Shown: piece by piece, positions 1 to 8,908 of the stretch | Layout: each line of letters opens with the position of its first letter | Position numbering within the stretch: the first letter of the stretch is position 1 | Source of the DNA: Daejeonella sp. | GTDB taxonomy: Bacteria > Bacteroidota > Bacteroidia > Sphingobacteriales > Sphingobacteriaceae | NCBI RefSeq assembly: GCF_030684675.1 | Contig: NZ_JAUXXZ010000024.1 | Coordinates: 19,419-83,418, forward strand | Length of the DNA: 64,000 nucleotides | Direction: 5' to 3' | Made by a program: the position numbers and the translations under genes | The notes under the pieces: model-generated | What the model was told of the DNA's origin: nothing | Seen by the model: the letters and a program-made list of their open reading frames with translations, nothing else | The model's database searches: none

Positions 1-658
<658 letters not shown>

Positions 659-706
659 TTATTAAATCAACAATTTAAGCCCGTTTAAGGGGCATTTTTT
701 GGTCTG

Positions 707-736
707 CAAAAATACTCTTTATCCCCGTAAATCAAA
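707..736 (-). promoter_or_regulatory. Bacteroidota-type promoter of atpD
   Basis: On the minus strand TTTG (733-736) is followed after 18 bp by TATTTTTG (707-714). This matches the -33 TTTG / -7 TAnnTTTG pattern of Bacteroidota primary-sigma promoters. It implies a transcript start near 700 and a leader of about 55 nt before atpD. That leader contains a small GCCC/GGGC hairpin at about 679-692. Confidence 0.6.
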
Positions 737-772
737 TACTTAATTGAAGTTTTTTTATAATATTTAGTAAAT

Positions 773-898
773 AGTATTGAGTAGTGAGAGCCAAGAACCA
801 AGAGCCAGGAACCAAGACAGGGTGAAGATTTTCAAGGTACTCAGGAATCTTGTTTCCAACTCTCCATTCTCCACTATCAACTCTCCATTATCAATTGA
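773..898. repeat. Composite heptad-repeat element (locus 1)
   Basis: Seven consecutive 7-bp units at 773-821 change gradually from AGTATTG through AGAGCCA to AGAACCA-like units. A non-repeat core follows (about 822-856, including GGTACTCA and GGAATCTTGTTT), then six heptads of the C(A/C)A(C/T)T-type at 857-898, such as CAACTCT and CCATTAT. The order head-core-tail, and parts of the core, recur at 43003-43143. It occupies most of the gap between atpD and the next plus-strand gene. It has no coding potential of its own. Confidence 0.8.
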
Positions 899-945
899 AT
901 CACATTTTTTTCCTTTCTTTGAAAAATTACTGTTTTATTTGGGCG

Positions 946-1863
946 ATGAAAAGAATTCTTGTAACCGGCAGTAATGGCCTATTGGGTCAGAAATTAACGG
1001 ACCTTTGTCTGCACGATCCCGAAATAGTTTTAATTGCAAGCTCAAAGGGTCCTAACCGGCATCCGGTAAAAGATGGATACATCTATGAGGATATGGATAT
1101 ACTCGATCCGCTGCAAATTCAGAGGGTCGTAGAAAAATATAATCCCGATACGATTATTAATACTGCAGCCATGACCAATGTAGATGCCTGCGAAAGTGAT
1201 AAAGAAAATTGTTATGCACTTAATGTAGGTTCGGTTGAAAGCCTGATCGGACTTTCTGAGCAACACAACATTCAATTAATACAGCTGTCTACCGATTTTA
1301 TATTCGACGGAGAAAGCGGTCCGTATACCGAAGATGATCAGCCTAATCCACTGAGTTATTATGGGCAAACAAAGCTTGAAGCGGAGCAACTTCTGCAGCA
1401 ATCATCCTGCAGATGGGTTATTTTGCGAACCATCATTGTTTATGGTATCGTAAATGACATGAGCCGGAGCAACATCATTCTTTGGGCAAAGGGAGCACTC
1501 GAAAAGGGTAGTCCGATCAATGTGGTAGATGATCAATGGCGCATGCCAACCCTTGCCGAAGATCTTGCCGAATGCTGCCTGCTTGCCGCAAAGAAAAATG
1601 CTGAAGGGATTTTCAATGCTTCAGGGAAGGATATGCTGAGTATACTGGAACTGGTGAAGAAAGTTGCTGAATACTGGAAGCTGGATCAGGCCCTCATCAA
1701 ACCCATCCCTGCCGAAAGTTTAAATCAGGCTGCAAAGCGCCCTAAACGAACCGGGTTTATTCTGGATAAGGCGAAAAATGTGCTGGGCTACAATCCCAAA
1801 TCCATTGAAGAGGGAATTGCCTTTGTGGATGCTCAGCTCAAAGCGATTTCTGAGTCGAAATAG
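946..1863 (+). CDS. RmlD-like sugar-nucleotide reductase (SDR family)
   Basis: A 305-aa extended short-chain dehydrogenase/reductase most similar in layout to dTDP-4-dehydrorhamnose reductase (RmlD). The N-terminal Rossmann motif is VTGSNGLLGQ (residues 6-15). A STDFIFDG strand follows, then the catalytic YYGQTK (YxxxK). RmlD uses NAD(P)H to reduce the 4-keto group of dTDP-6-deoxy-L-lyxo-hexulose. No other rhamnose genes are nearby, so the exact substrate is open. The ATG at 946 is preferred because the fold begins there. Upstream in-frame codons run into the heptad repeat and would encode a non-homologous tail. Confidence 0.8.
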   Translation: MKRILVTGSNGLLGQKLTDLCLHDPEIVLIASSKGPNRHPVKDGYIYEDMDILDPLQIQRVVEKYNPDTIINTAAMTNVDACESDKENCYALNVGSVESLIGLSEQHNIQLIQLSTDFIFDGESGPYTEDDQPNPLSYYGQTKLEAEQLLQQSSCRWVILRTIIVYGIVNDMSRSNIILWAKGALEKGSPINVVDDQWRMPTLAEDLAECCLLAAKKNAEGIFNASGKDMLSILELVKKVAEYWKLDQALIKPIPAESLNQAAKRPKRTGFILDKAKNVLGYNPKSIEEGIAFVDAQLKAISESK

Positions 1864-1904
1864 CAAAGTATGTGTGCAGAATATCCTGAAATTATTTATA
1901 ATAT

Positions 1905-1912
1905 TACCTTTG
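1905..1912 (+). promoter_or_regulatory. -7 promoter box of the peroxiredoxin gene
   Basis: TACCTTTG matches the TAnnTTTG -7 consensus exactly. It lies 27 bp before the ATG at 1939. No convincing TTTG -33 box is visible. Its position inside a longer possible reading frame supports the downstream start. Confidence 0.45.
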
Positions 1913-1938
1913 ACCGAAATATAAATAAATTAAAAAAT

Positions 1939-2400
1939 ATGGCATTATCACAAGGTCAAAAAGCACCTGATTTCAAATTGTACAGTTCAGAACTTAAGGA
2001 AATTTCATTAAGTGATTTTAAAGGCAAAAAAGTTGTGATCCATTTCTTTCCAATGGCATTTACAGGAGTTTGTACCACTCAACTATGTACCATGCGCGAT
2101 ACTTTCGGCTATTATGATGGGCTTGGTGCAGCGATTTTGGCAATTTCTGTTGATTCCCCTTTTACACTAGCAAAATTTAAAGAGTTAAACAACTATCAGT
2201 TTCCGCTTTTGTCGGATTTTAACAAAGAGGTTTCAAAAGCATACGGAGCATATTATGATGAATTTGTATTCAATCTGAAGGGAGTGGCAAAAAGAGCTGC
2301 CTTTGTTCTGGATGAGGATCATCAGATCGTTTACGCACAGGTACTGGAATCTGCGGGTGATTTGCCTGATTTTGATGCGATACGTGAAGTGCTGAACTAA
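1939..2400 (+). CDS. Thiol peroxidase / peroxiredoxin (AhpC-TSA, BCP/AhpE-like)
   Basis: A 153-aa cytoplasmic peroxiredoxin that reduces H2O2 and alkyl hydroperoxides using a peroxidatic cysteine. The thioredoxin-fold motif FFPMAFTGVCTTQLC carries the peroxidatic Cys in TGVCT, with a second Cys four residues later. The segment AISVDSPF and the C-terminal VLDEDHQIVYAQV complete the fold. The start at 1939 (MALSQGQKAPDF) is chosen over the in-frame ATG at 1870 because family members begin there and the putative -7 box lies between the two. The subfamily (BCP or AhpE) is uncertain. Confidence 0.88.
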   Translation: MALSQGQKAPDFKLYSSELKEISLSDFKGKKVVIHFFPMAFTGVCTTQLCTMRDTFGYYDGLGAAILAISVDSPFTLAKFKELNNYQFPLLSDFNKEVSKAYGAYYDEFVFNLKGVAKRAAFVLDEDHQIVYAQVLESAGDLPDFDAIREVLN

Positions 2401-2492
2401 AAACAACATTAGGGTCCGGAAGAATTTTAAGGCCTGATTTTTAACCGATTGGCTTTTTTTCAAAAAAACTATGTTAGTTTGAAAAGAAAGCA

Positions 2493-2500
2493 TATTTTTG
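2493..2500 (+). promoter_or_regulatory. -7 box of tRNA-Arg
   Basis: TATTTTTG fits TAnnTTTG and sits 16 bp before the mature tRNA 5' end. A TTTG at 2478-2481 is too close for a standard -33 box, so only the -7 element is claimed. Confidence 0.4.
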
Positions 2501-2516
2501 CAGTCCGTTAAAAAAG

Positions 2517-2590
2517 GCACCTGTAGCTTAATTGGATAGAGCACCTGACTACGGATCAGGAGGTTAGGGGTTCGACTCCCTTCAGGTGCA
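2517..2590 (+). tRNA. tRNA-Arg, anticodon ACG
   Basis: A 74-nt cloverleaf. The acceptor stem GCACCTG pairs with CAGGTGC, with discriminator A2590. The D arm is TAGCTTAATTGGATAGA, and the anticodon stem CCTGA/TCAGG encloses loop CTACGGA (anticodon ACG). The T arm contains GGTTCGACTCC. CCA is not encoded. A34 is presumably edited to inosine to read CGN codons. Confidence 0.97.
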
Positions 2591-2605
2591 CAACGCACAT
2601 CATTG

Positions 2606-2645
2606 AAAGCCTTTTCGTAATTAAGTCGAAAAGGCTTTTAATATT
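2606..2645 (+). terminator. Rho-independent terminator after tRNA-Arg
   Basis: A 12-bp perfect stem, AAAGCCTTTTCG (2606-2617) with CGAAAAGGCTTT (2627-2638), has a 9-nt loop and is followed by an AT-rich, T-containing tail. It ends the tRNA transcript before adk. Confidence 0.75.
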
Positions 2646-2704
2646 TTATTAGGTATTTCTGTTTCAAACGAATTAATTTGAAATAGAAAATAATTTACAT
2701 TCGA

Positions 2705-3277
2705 ATGCTGAACTTAGTATTGTTTGGCCCTCCGGGAGCTGGTAAAGGAACACAATCCGAAAAATTAATTGAAAAGTATCAATTAGTCCATTTGTCTACA
2801 GGTGACATTCTGAGATCCGAAATTTCTAACGGGACTGAATTAGGTCTTGAGGCTAAAAAGCTGATGGATCAGGGTGTTTTAGTTCCGGATGAAGTTGTTA
2901 TTGGAATGATAAGCAATAAGCTGGATTCAAATAAAGACGCCGGAGGTTTTATTTTTGACGGATTTCCCCGCACAGTAACGCAGGCAGAGGCTCTAGATAA
3001 GTTATTAGCGACCAAATCATCAGCTATATCCGGAATGGTAGCGCTGGTGGTAGAACCTGAAGAACTTGAAAAGCGACTTTTATTAAGAGGTAAAGATTCG
3101 GGTCGTCCGGATGATGCTAATCCTGAGATCATCCGCAAGCGCATTGTTGAATATAACTCTAAAACTGCTCCGGTAGCAAATTACTATAAAGAGCAGAATA
3201 AACTGACCAGTATTAATGGTGTCGGAACTATTGATCAGATCTTTGATTCGATCTGTTCAGTGGTAAATACTTATTAA
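2705..3277 (+). CDS. adk: Adenylate kinase
   Basis: Catalyses AMP + ATP = 2 ADP in the cytoplasm. The P-loop GPPGAGKGTQ is at residues 8-17, the AMP-binding STGDILR at about 32-38, and DGFPRT at about 85-90. The LID is short (RLLLRGKDSGRPDD), so this is the 190-aa short-LID form without a zinc-binding lid, as usual in Bacteroidota. It precedes obgE on the same strand, with a 78-bp gap, and the two are likely cotranscribed. Confidence 0.97.
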   Translation: MLNLVLFGPPGAGKGTQSEKLIEKYQLVHLSTGDILRSEISNGTELGLEAKKLMDQGVLVPDEVVIGMISNKLDSNKDAGGFIFDGFPRTVTQAEALDKLLATKSSAISGMVALVVEPEELEKRLLLRGKDSGRPDDANPEIIRKRIVEYNSKTAPVANYYKEQNKLTSINGVGTIDQIFDSICSVVNTY

Positions 3278-3355
3278 TGCTGATATATTCTTCAATAAAT
3301 CTTTCTGAGATCAATCAATTTTCTGCCCGGATTTTGTTCTCTGTAAATTAAAATT

Positions 3356-4372
3356 ATGTCTCAGAGCTCAAATTTTGTTGATTACGTAAAAATATGCTGT
3401 CGTTCAGGACATGGTGGAGCGGGTTCATCCCATTTACACCGTGATATTCTGACCTCCAAAGGAGGCCCTGATGGGGGAGATGGCGGGCGTGGTGGGCATA
3501 TCATACTTAAAGGTAGGAGCCAGCTCTGGACATTACTTCACCTGAAATACAGGAAACATATCATTGCCGAGAATGGATTTCCCGGATCCAGCGGACAGAA
3601 ATCAGGCCGTACAGGTAAGGATGAGATACTGGAAGTTCCTTTGGGAACCATCGCAAGAGATGCCGAAACAGGTGAAATTCTGTTCGAAATCACAAAAGAT
3701 GGAGAAACAAAGATTTTAACTCCGGGTGGTCGTGGCGGTTTGGGAAACTGGCATTTCAAAACTTCAACAAAACAAACCCCTCGTTTTTCTCAACCGGGTG
3801 AAGCTGGTAAGGAAGAGTGGATGGTGCTTGAACTGAAGATCCTTGCAGATGTTGGTTTGGTAGGTTTTCCAAATGCCGGTAAATCAACCTTGCTATCTGT
3901 AGTTTCTGCAGCAAAGCCCGAGATTGCAGATTATGCTTTCACTACCCTTGTTCCAAATTTGGGTATAGTTTCTTACCGCGATAACCGCTCGTTTATTATG
4001 GCTGATATCCCGGGAATTATCGAGGGAGCTTCTAAAGGAAAGGGACTTGGCATTCGTTTCCTCAGACATATTGAACGTAATTCTGTTTTGTTATTTTTAG
4101 TCCCGGCAGATACCGCAAGGACAATAAAACAGGAATATGAAATCCTGCTGAATGAGCTTGAAGATTATAATCCTGAACTGATGCATAAACCCCGCATCCT
4201 GGCTATCAGTAAATCTGATCTGCTCGATGAGGAGCTGATGAACGAAATGAAACAGGATTTACCTGCCATTCCTTTTGTCTTTATCTCATCAGTTGCTCAG
4301 AAAGGGCTGCTTGAACTGAAAGATATGCTTTGGAAGGTTATCAATACAGGAATTGATAACCAGTCTGTATAA
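3356..4372 (+). CDS. obgE: Obg GTPase, ribosome assembly and stress
   Basis: A 338-aa Obg/CgtA GTPase involved in 50S maturation. The glycine-rich Obg fold occupies residues 1-160 (for example [12 protein letters not shown]). The G domain has P-loop GFPNAGKST (170-178), switch [11 protein letters not shown] and SKSD specificity motif. It ends soon after the G domain, so it lacks the extra C-terminal OCT domain found in Firmicutes Obg. It is followed by a 450-bp gap filled by palindromic repeats. Confidence 0.96.
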   Translation: MSQSSNFVDYVKICCRSGHGGAGSSHLHRDILTSKGGPDGGDGGRGGHIILKGRSQLWTLLHLKYRKHIIAENGFPGSSGQKSGRTGKDEILEVPLGTIARDAETGEILFEITKDGETKILTPGGRGGLGNWHFKTSTKQTPRFSQPGEAGKEEWMVLELKILADVGLVGFPNAGKSTLLSVVSAAKPEIADYAFTTLVPNLGIVSYRDNRSFIMADIPGIIEGASKGKGLGIRFLRHIERNSVLLFLVPADTARTIKQEYEILLNELEDYNPELMHKPRILAISKSDLLDEELMNEMKQDLPAIPFVFISSVAQKGLLELKDMLWKVINTGIDNQSV

Positions 4373-4394
4373 AATTTCAGGACGAGACAATCCA

Positions 4395-4754
4395 CCGACT
4401 TACGAAATCACATAGGCGTTTAGAAAGTTGATTTCGTCACCAGATAGCTATCGGGTCGCCAAAAAAATACAGTGACTGACGAATTTATCTTGCATGATGC
4501 TCAGGTAAATTCGTAAGTCTTAACGATCCGACTTGCGAAATCACCTGACCGAGCGGAAAGTCGATTTCGCCAGTCGCAAATCAAATGAGTGACTGACGAA
4601 TTTATCTTGTATGACGCCTAAGTAAATTCGTAAGTCTGAACTTCTCCGACTTGCGAAATCACCTGACCGAGCGGAAAGTCGATTTCGCTAGTCGCAAATC
4701 AAATGAGTGACTGACGAATTTATCTTGCATGATGCTTAAGTAAATTCGTAAGTC
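4395..4754. repeat. Three tandem ~118-bp units, each with two hairpins
   Basis: Units are at 4395-4519 (divergent), 4528-4636 and 4646-4754; starts are 133 and 118 bp apart. Each unit holds two inverted repeats. In the first, GACTTGCGAAATCA pairs with a TCGATTTCG...AGTC arm. In the second, GACTGACGAATTTA pairs with TAAATTCGTAAGTC. Both hairpins share the GACT...CGAAT-like outer arms, so the unit looks like two diverged copies of one palindrome. Units 2 and 3 are almost identical. The block fills the obgE-gap interval, and no reading frame is supported there. Confidence 0.85.
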
Positions 4755-4798
4755 TTTTCCTGACTGAAATTTTACAAGCTCTTTTTAATTCATTTGAA

Positions 4799-4806
4799 TA
4801 ACTTTG
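4799..4806 (+). promoter_or_regulatory. -7 promoter box of gap
   Basis: TAACTTTG matches TAnnTTTG exactly and lies 16 bp before the ATG at 4823, just downstream of the palindromic repeats. No clear -33 TTTG is seen at the expected distance. Confidence 0.45.
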
Positions 4807-4822
4807 GACATTATCTGTATAT

Positions 4823-5821
4823 ATGAAACTTGCAATTAACGGATTTGGCCGTATCGGAAGGATTACTCTGAGAGCCCTGCTACAAAGACCAGGACTCGAA
4901 ATTGTTGCGATAAATGATCTTTCTGATACAAAAACCCTTGCTCATCTGTTTAAATACGACTCTGTTCACAGAGGATTTGAGGGGGAAGTATCCGCTGAAA
5001 ATGGTCATTTAGTAATAAATGGCCAAAAGATCCGGGTTTTTGCTGAAAAGGATCCGTCGAAACTTCCGTGGAAGGAAATGAATGTTGAGCTGGTCATTGA
5101 GTCTAGCGGAAAATTTACTGATAAAGCCGGCGCCGGTTTACATTTGCAGGCAGGAGCCAGGCAGGTTATTATTTCTGCTCCCTCATCCGACAGGGAAATT
5201 GCTACTGTAGTTTTGGGTGTGAACGACCATCTGGTTGATCTACATGCATCAATTCTTTCAAACGCCTCCTGTACAACCAATAATGTTGCGCCTATGGTTA
5301 AAGTATTGGATGACCAGTGGGGTATTGTAGATGGTTACATTACGACAGTGCACTCCATGACCGGTGACCAGAATCTGCATGATGCTCCTCATAAAGATCT
5401 TAGGAGAGCCAGAGCAGCTTCAGCATCCATTATTCCAACCACTACTGGTGCAGCAAAAGCGATCACTACGATCTTTCCGCACCTCGAAGGGAAATTGGGA
5501 GGTGCGGGTATTCGTGTTCCGGTTTTGAATGGATCACTTACAGACTTTACTTGCACACTTAAAAAGAAGGTGAGTACTAAGGAGATTAATGAGGCTTTTT
5601 TAATAGCCTCACAAGGATATTTAAAAGGGATTCTCGAATATACCTCGGATCCAATTGTATCGGTTGATATTTTGGATAATCCCCATTCCTGCATTTTTGA
5701 CTCTGAACTTAGTTCAGTGGTTGGTGAGTTGGTCAAAGTTGTTGGATGGTATGATAATGAGTCAGGTTATTCGAACCGTCTGGCTGATCTGGTGATTAAA
5801 ATTGCTGCTCTTAGAAAATAA
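4823..5821 (+). CDS. gap: Glyceraldehyde-3-phosphate dehydrogenase, type I
   Basis: NAD-dependent glycolytic enzyme converting glyceraldehyde-3-phosphate to 1,3-bisphosphoglycerate. The Rossmann motif NGFGRIGR is at residues 6-13. The catalytic Cys is residue 150 in SNASCTTNN, and the C-terminal WYDNESGYSNR is typical. At 332 aa it has the usual length. It heads a plus-strand cluster gap-GNAT-pgk in which gap and pgk catalyse consecutive glycolytic steps. Confidence 0.97.
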   Translation: MKLAINGFGRIGRITLRALLQRPGLEIVAINDLSDTKTLAHLFKYDSVHRGFEGEVSAENGHLVINGQKIRVFAEKDPSKLPWKEMNVELVIESSGKFTDKAGAGLHLQAGARQVIISAPSSDREIATVVLGVNDHLVDLHASILSNASCTTNNVAPMVKVLDDQWGIVDGYITTVHSMTGDQNLHDAPHKDLRRARAASASIIPTTTGAAKAITTIFPHLEGKLGGAGIRVPVLNGSLTDFTCTLKKKVSTKEINEAFLIASQGYLKGILEYTSDPIVSVDILDNPHSCIFDSELSSVVGELVKVVGWYDNESGYSNRLADLVIKIAALRK

Positions 5822-5831
5822 TCTCCCTGTT

Positions 5832-6263
5832 ATGATCAGATTTATCAGCACAAAAGATGCATTGGCTCTGCGAAGCCCTGTCTTAAGAGAGGGATTAGCT
5901 CCTGAACTTTGCCGTTTTGATGGAGATGATGACGAAAATACATTTCACCTGGGCTATTTTAAGGACGATGAACTGATCTGCATCGGAAGTTTTCACAAGC
6001 AGGGTAAAAATGGTTATGCGGGTGAGGGATATCAATTGAGAGGAATGGCCACAAGGGTAGATTATCAGGGAAAGGGAATTGGCAATCAGTTGCTCAATTT
6101 TGCGATAGTTTACCTCCGGGGCCGAAAAGTAAATTATATCTGGTGTAATGCCAGAAAAAATGCCTGCAGATTTTATCTGGGCATAGGATTTGAAATCATT
6201 TCTGATGAATTCGAAATTATGGGTGTTGGTCCTCACAGGGTAATGTACCTGAAGATCCAGTAA
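5832..6263 (+). CDS. GNAT family N-acetyltransferase
   Basis: A 143-aa GNAT protein of unknown substrate. The acetyl-CoA loop is seen as RGMATRVDYQGKGIGNQLL, followed by the conserved block YIWCNARKNACRFYLGIGF. This block is nearly repeated in the GNAT at 52058-52483 (IWCNARKNASGFYAKFGF), so the two are paralogues. The ATG at 5832 is preferred over the upstream in-frame codon overlapping gap, because homology begins at MIRFIST. It sits between gap and pgk with short gaps (10 and 24 bp). Confidence 0.8.
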   Translation: MIRFISTKDALALRSPVLREGLAPELCRFDGDDDENTFHLGYFKDDELICIGSFHKQGKNGYAGEGYQLRGMATRVDYQGKGIGNQLLNFAIVYLRGRKVNYIWCNARKNACRFYLGIGFEIISDEFEIMGVGPHRVMYLKIQ

Positions 6264-6287
6264 TAAATAAGCCTAACAAATGATTAT

Positions 6288-7493
6288 ATGAATACGATAG
6301 ATTTTTTAAATTTTTCTGGTAAGAAAGCACTTATACGCGTCGATTTTAATGTCCCGCTTGATGATAAGTTCAATATTACAGACGATAACCGCATGGTTGG
6401 GGCTGTTCCAACTATTGAGAAGATATTGAATGACGGTGGTTCGGTTATTTTGATGTCACATTTGGGAAGGCCTAAAGACGGGCCTGCAGAGAAGTATTCC
6501 TTAAGGCACCTGGTCAGGCATCTCGCCATCTTATTAAACAGGGATGTTCAGTTTGCTGACGATTGCATAGGTGAGAGTGCTGTTTCGAAAGCGAAGGAGT
6601 TAAAATCTGGTGAAGTCTTATTACTTGAAAACCTCCGTTTTTATAAAGAAGAAGAAAAAGGTGATGAAGCATTTGCAGAAAAGCTGGCTGCTCTGGGCGA
6701 TGTATATGTAAATGATGCTTTTGGTACAGCTCACCGTGCGCATGCCTCTACTGCGATCATTGCTAAATTCTTTCCGGCTGCTAAATATTTCGGTTACCTG
6801 ATGGCCGGTGAACTGGCTAATGCCGAGAAAATATTGAATCATGCCGAAAAGCCGTTTACTGCAATTATGGGTGGTGCAAAAGTGTCTGATAAGATTCTTT
6901 TGATAGAACAATTATTGGAAAAGGTTGATAACCTGATTGTTGGGGGTGGAATGGCATATACTTTTGCGAAGGCGCAGGGAGGGCAGATTGGTAATTCATT
7001 GGTCGAAGATGATAAACTAGATCTTGCAATTGAATTGTTGAAAAAGGCGAAAGCTAAAAACGTTAATTTGCTTCTTCCAGTTGATTCAGTGGTAGCAGAT
7101 GCCTTTGCCGCTGATGCCAATACTGCAATTGCTCAAAATGATGCTATACCTACTGGCTGGATGGGACTTGATATTGGCCCGGAGTCAGTTAAAAGTTTCA
7201 GTTCTGTTGTTAAGAGTTCCAAAACTATCCTTTGGAATGGCCCGATGGGTGTTTTTGAGATGGAAAAATTTGAAACAGGGACCAAATCAGTTGCTGAAGC
7301 AGTAGTAGAGGCTACAAAAAATGGTGCATTCTCATTGATAGGTGGAGGAGACTCTGCCGCTGCGGTGGCTAAATTCGGTTTTGAGGATGAAGTAAGCTAT
7401 GTATCTACCGGCGGTGGAGCGCTGCTGGAATACATGGAAGGCAAGGAATTGCCAGGGGTGAAGGCGATTTCTTCCGGGTCAAGCCCGGAATGA
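6288..7493 (+). CDS. pgk: Phosphoglycerate kinase
   Basis: Transfers the acyl phosphate of 1,3-bisphosphoglycerate to ADP. N-terminal [16 protein letters not shown], the hinge region and C-terminal nucleotide motif [13 protein letters not shown] with [13 protein letters not shown] are all present. The core ends near LPGVKAI. The last seven residues (SSGSSPE) and the TGA stop are encoded by a CCGGG palindrome of a dispersed intergenic repeat (7472-7493). This suggests the original C-terminus was overwritten by the repeat. Confidence 0.97.
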   Translation: MNTIDFLNFSGKKALIRVDFNVPLDDKFNITDDNRMVGAVPTIEKILNDGGSVILMSHLGRPKDGPAEKYSLRHLVRHLAILLNRDVQFADDCIGESAVSKAKELKSGEVLLLENLRFYKEEEKGDEAFAEKLAALGDVYVNDAFGTAHRAHASTAIIAKFFPAAKYFGYLMAGELANAEKILNHAEKPFTAIMGGAKVSDKILLIEQLLEKVDNLIVGGGMAYTFAKAQGGQIGNSLVEDDKLDLAIELLKKAKAKNVNLLLPVDSVVADAFAADANTAIAQNDAIPTGWMGLDIGPESVKSFSSVVKSSKTILWNGPMGVFEMEKFETGTKSVAEAVVEATKNGAFSLIGGGDSAAAVAKFGFEDEVSYVSTGGGALLEYMEGKELPGVKAISSGSSPE

Positions 7494-7495
7494 CA
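7472..7495. repeat. CCGGG palindrome providing the pgk stop
   Basis: TTCCGGG (7472-7478) and CCCGGAA (7484-7490) form a perfect 7-bp inverted repeat, followed by TGACA. The TGA is the pgk stop codon. Related sequence occurs inverted at about 7523-7540 and again at 7639-7660. Confidence 0.75.
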
Positions 7496-7539
7496 GAAGG
7501 ATAGTAATATCATAGGCGATTTGTCATTTCGGGCTTGAC

Positions 7540-7625
7540 CCCAATTTCATTATTTAAGAGACTGTTTGGTTTCATGGTTTTAAAATGTCTGTGGAACCTC
7601 CCGACTCTTAAATAATGACATTGGG
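7540..7625. repeat. 86-bp MITE-like palindrome-flanked element
   Basis: 21-bp terminal inverted repeats lie at 7540-7560 and 7605-7625. They match at 19 of 21 positions, and the inner 13 bp (CATTATTTAAGAG and its complement) are perfect. They enclose a 44-bp AT-rich centre. The element lies between two convergent genes and carries no reading frame. It may be a miniature mobile element or a large hairpin. No target duplication was recognised. Confidence 0.55.
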
Positions 7626-7638
7626 CTTGACCTGTTTG

Positions 7639-8115
7639 TCATTCCGGGTCTGACCCGGAACCGGAACAGCCCTCGGGTTCAATTGTATAGGCAGCAGTAG
7701 CTATTTTCCAGCCTTCAATCGTTTTAAGCATAGTAAATAGATCTACTCCGCAATGTGAGAATTTGCCGCTGATATTCAGGGTATAAGGTACCCAGGCCAT
7801 CGCAATCCGATTGTGAATTTTTACTTCTGAAGAAAGCATTCTTTCCTGAATAACCCTTGCCGGATTTATCAAAGTTTTCATGAAATCACTAAACTGCCGC
7901 ATAGAATATTTTGCTGCATTTTCTTTTTCAGAGATCGCCCAGACTTGTCCATTTGTTAGTAATATAGATTTAAACAGTACCGTGTCCTGTTTTTCGAGTG
8001 CATCAAAAAACTGCTGAACTTTCAACAGAATTTCTTTTTCTTCAGGGTTTTGCTTCTTCTGAGCAAAAGAATTAATGCTGATTAACAGCAGAATCAAAAG
8101 GAAAAATCTATTCAT
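7639..8115 (-). CDS. Exported SnoaL/NTF2-like protein (DUF4440 type)
   Basis: A 158-aa protein with a signal peptide (MNRFFLLILLLISINSFAQ, residues 1-19) and an NTF2-like cone-fold pattern: LKVQQFFDALEKQD near the start, then IHNRIAMAWVPYTLNI and DLFTMLKTIEGWKI towards the end. Such proteins are usually small-molecule binding or isomerase-like; the function is unknown. Its last residues GSGSDPE and the stop lie inside a perfect CCGGGTC palindrome (7642-7660), related to the one that ends the convergent pgk. Confidence 0.7.
   Translation of the reverse strand: MNRFFLLILLLISINSFAQKKQNPEEKEILLKVQQFFDALEKQDTVLFKSILLTNGQVWAISEKENAAKYSMRQFSDFMKTLINPARVIQERMLSSEVKIHNRIAMAWVPYTLNISGKFSHCGVDLFTMLKTIEGWKIATAAYTIEPEGCSGSGSDPE
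7642..7660. repeat. CCGGGTC palindrome providing the SnoaL-like stop region
   Basis: TTCCGGGTC (7642-7650), one T, then GACCCGGAA (7652-7660), a perfect 9-bp inverted repeat. On the minus strand it encodes the last residues of the SnoaL-like gene and is directly followed by its TGA, again from a GGAATGACA sequence. Confidence 0.75.
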
Positions 8116-8124
8116 GGTTTATTT

Positions 8125-8844
8125 TTAAATTTTCATCAGGGCAAATGCATCCATTATTTTAATCCAGAATTCCCATTGTGAAACAAAATTCATGAGTAAA
8201 TGTTGAAGTATGAACAGAACCAAAGCTAACAGGTATGGCAGGTGTATCATTCCTGTCCGTTTATCATCCAGCAACAATAATACAAGTACAGTTTCGATAA
8301 TGATATAGCTGATATTAAGTGATTTATCAAAATTATTAATAATGGGGAATTGAAAAAGAAGACGTGTCAGAGCTGGTATTAAAGGCCCTAGTACTGTACA
8401 AGCAATATAACGTGCGTGAAGCTGAATTTCTTTACGCTTATAAATTGCCAGGATGTAGAATAACAGAAACTGAATTAATGTTACGAAATCTATGAATGCT
8501 AACTGATACGGGACAAACGGAGGAAAGGAATCTTTCCTGATCAGCATGATTTGCACCATGTTCAGCGCACTTAGAATGATCAGCGGGACTAATAAAAAAG
8601 ATAATTTACCAATTCTTCTATGCCATTTAAGGTTGCCGGTTTTATATAGAAATGGCTGTATGATCAGCAGGACTAACCACAAAGTAGCTGTGATGCCATG
8701 AAAGTGATGAGCATTATCCGTACTTGTTAAACGATTGAAATAGGATGGGAAGAAAGCGAAAATGGTAAGCACTGCCGCCAGGATAAAATACAGATATGCA
8801 TTTCCGTAAAAGAGCTTTCTGTTTGGGTTAGAGTCCATCATCAT
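8125..8844 (-). CDS. Multi-pass inner-membrane protein, unknown function
   Basis: A 239-aa integral membrane protein with about seven hydrophobic segments (for example ILAAVLTIFAFFP, ATLWLVLLIIQPFLY, LSFLLVPLIILSAL, FVTLIQFLLFYILAIY). A conserved-looking cluster HHFHGITATLW followed by WHRRIGKLS resembles DUF2306-type proteins with histidines near the membrane surface. I do not recognise a function. It ends 9 bp before the SnoaL-like gene and is probably cotranscribed with it. Confidence 0.6.
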   Translation of the reverse strand: MMMDSNPNRKLFYGNAYLYFILAAVLTIFAFFPSYFNRLTSTDNAHHFHGITATLWLVLLIIQPFLYKTGNLKWHRRIGKLSFLLVPLIILSALNMVQIMLIRKDSFPPFVPYQLAFIDFVTLIQFLLFYILAIYKRKEIQLHARYIACTVLGPLIPALTRLLFQFPIINNFDKSLNISYIIIETVLVLLLLDDKRTGMIHLPYLLALVLFILQHLLMNFVSQWEFWIKIMDAFALMKI

Positions 8845-8908
8845 CTTTAAAAATTTAAATTACATTTCAGTAATTTTCATTTTATGAATAAGCAATACAA
8901 AATCCTGG

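Noticed and set aside
679..700. GCCC/GGGC hairpin with T run upstream of atpD as a terminator
   Set aside because: It lies inside the predicted atpD leader with no plus-strand gene just before it, and the stem is only 4 bp.
850..945. N-terminal extension of the RmlD-like gene from an ATG at 850
   Set aside because: The extra 32 residues are encoded by the heptad repeat; the Rossmann fold begins at the ATG at 946.
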